From the NCBI GenBank assembly GCA_910595815.1, contig CAJVCM010000077.1, positions 1 to 30,736 of the forward strand: DNA of 30,736 bases, in the 5' to 3' direction. Positions 30,351-30,736 of the stretch are shown piece by piece (position 1 is the stretch's first letter; each line of letters opens with the position of its first letter). This stretch comes from Candidatus Thioglobus plumae (GTDB lineage: Bacteria; Pseudomonadota; Gammaproteobacteria; PS1; Pseudothioglobaceae). The notes under the pieces were generated by a model that had not been told where the DNA came from, searched no databases, and saw only the letters and a list, made by a program, of their open reading frames with translations. The position numbers and the translations under genes are program-made.

Positions 30351-30736
30351 GTGAATAATACAACCTTAATTGAAAAATTTCTAGATTATTATTGGCTATC
30401 TTCTGGCGCAAGTCAAAACACGCTAAGCGCTTATCAATCAGACCTTAAGTTATTTTCAAAATGGCTAGATGGTGACCTTTCTCATATTGACAGCACCCAT
30501 ATCAATGATTACTTCAAGCATAGACGACTTAGCGCTGCCACACAGTCGCGCATCCTCACTTGTTTGCGTATTTTTTACCAATATCTAATCGCCCAAAAAT
30601 TAATCAAAAACAACCCTACTGCCAAATTACATCATCCCAAGCAAGTGCAAAAATTACCTATTTTTCTCAATATCGAAGAGGTAGATCGGTTGTTGAATAC
30701 GCCGGATAAAAACACCGTCTTTGGACAGCGAGATCG
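30351..30736 (+). CDS. xerD: Tyrosine recombinase XerD, 5' part (3' end outside the window)
   Basis: XerD resolves chromosome dimers at dif with XerC. Only about 128 residues are present. I start it at the GTG at 30351: MNNTTLIEKFLDYYWLSSGA, then SQNTLSAYQSDLKLFSKWL, which is the SAM-like core-binding domain, and LRIFYQYLIAQKLIKNNPTA with LPIFLNIEEVDRLLNTP at the junction to the catalytic domain. The catalytic Arg-His-Arg-Tyr residues lie beyond the window. The pattern fits XerD better than XerC (the LP.FL...EVDRLL.TP junction), with XerC or another tyrosine recombinase as the alternative. No Shine-Dalgarno sequence precedes the GTG; a CATAAT lies 8 bases upstream, so a near-leaderless message is possible. 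Confidence 0.88.
   Translation, partial: MNNTTLIEKFLDYYWLSSGASQNTLSAYQSDLKLFSKWLDGDLSHIDSTHINDYFKHRRLSAATQSRILTCLRIFYQYLIAQKLIKNNPTAKLHHPKQVQKLPIFLNIEEVDRLLNTPDKNTVFGQRD

Noticed and set aside
30351..30736. Tyrosine recombinase as a phage or island integrase
   Set aside because: The N-terminal domain matches housekeeping XerD and there are no phage genes nearby.
1..30736. CRISPR array or tandem repeats
   Set aside because: No regularly spaced direct repeats were seen anywhere in the window.

Overview
The window looks like the chromosome of a sulfur-oxidising gammaproteobacterium. The clearest sign is a complete oxidative (reverse) dissimilatory sulfite reductase cluster on the minus strand, dsrABEFHCMKLJOPNR (28224 down to 15706), in the same order as in Allochromatium vinosum. 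dsrEFH and dsrL mark the sulfur-oxidising rather than the sulfate-reducing form. Low GC content, very tight gene packing and the housekeeping set around dsr suggest the SUP05 / Candidatus Thioglobus / Bathymodiolus or Vesicomyid symbiont group. That placement is an inference from gene content, not from a phylogeny.

Layout, left to right. At 1-484 is the 3' end of purK. From 481 to 4302 runs a leftward envelope and one-carbon operon, psiE-like, lpxK, ycaR-like, kdsB, folD, glutaredoxin and a mini zinc peptidase, with most start and stop codons overlapping. At 4357-6262 are a lolC/E-type permease and lolD, for lipoprotein export. panD (6249-6617) converges on them. At 6673-10342 lie a structured inverted-repeat element, the Na+-pumping oxaloacetate decarboxylase oadB-oadA-oadG, a tRNA-Leu(CAA) and infA, all leftward. 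metF (10478-11299) diverges from infA. At 11296-13149, leftward, are a helix-turn-helix protein, hemD and a hypothetical gene. At 13200-15702, rightward, are a yrbG-type Na+/Ca2+ exchanger, tsaE and an N-acetylmuramoyl-L-alanine amidase. The dsr cluster fills 15706-28224, followed by gltD (28377-29816), a divergent rplS with its own promoter and terminator, and the 5' part of xerD.

How the dsr genes work together, from family knowledge. DsrC persulfide, loaded through DsrEFH, is oxidised to sulfite by siroheme-containing DsrAB. DsrL passes electrons from DsrAB to NAD(P)+. The DsrMKJOP membrane complex recycles DsrC and links it to the quinone pool. DsrN amidates siroheme, and DsrR is a maturation/regulatory protein. 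hemD, upstream in the siroheme/haem pathway, and an Na+ economy (oad pump, YrbG exchanger) lie in the same window.

The most notable signals are regulatory: two palindromes stacked upstream of a TATAAT box before dsrA, one of which resembles operators of the CsoR/CstR family; an intrinsic-terminator hairpin between dsrC and dsrM; a strong dsrA-dsrB intercistronic hairpin; and a possible leaderless promoter for dsrN. The DsrJ here also lacks any cysteine outside its three haem motifs. There is no gene-free stretch longer than about 170 bases, no CRISPR array and no recognisable transposase.
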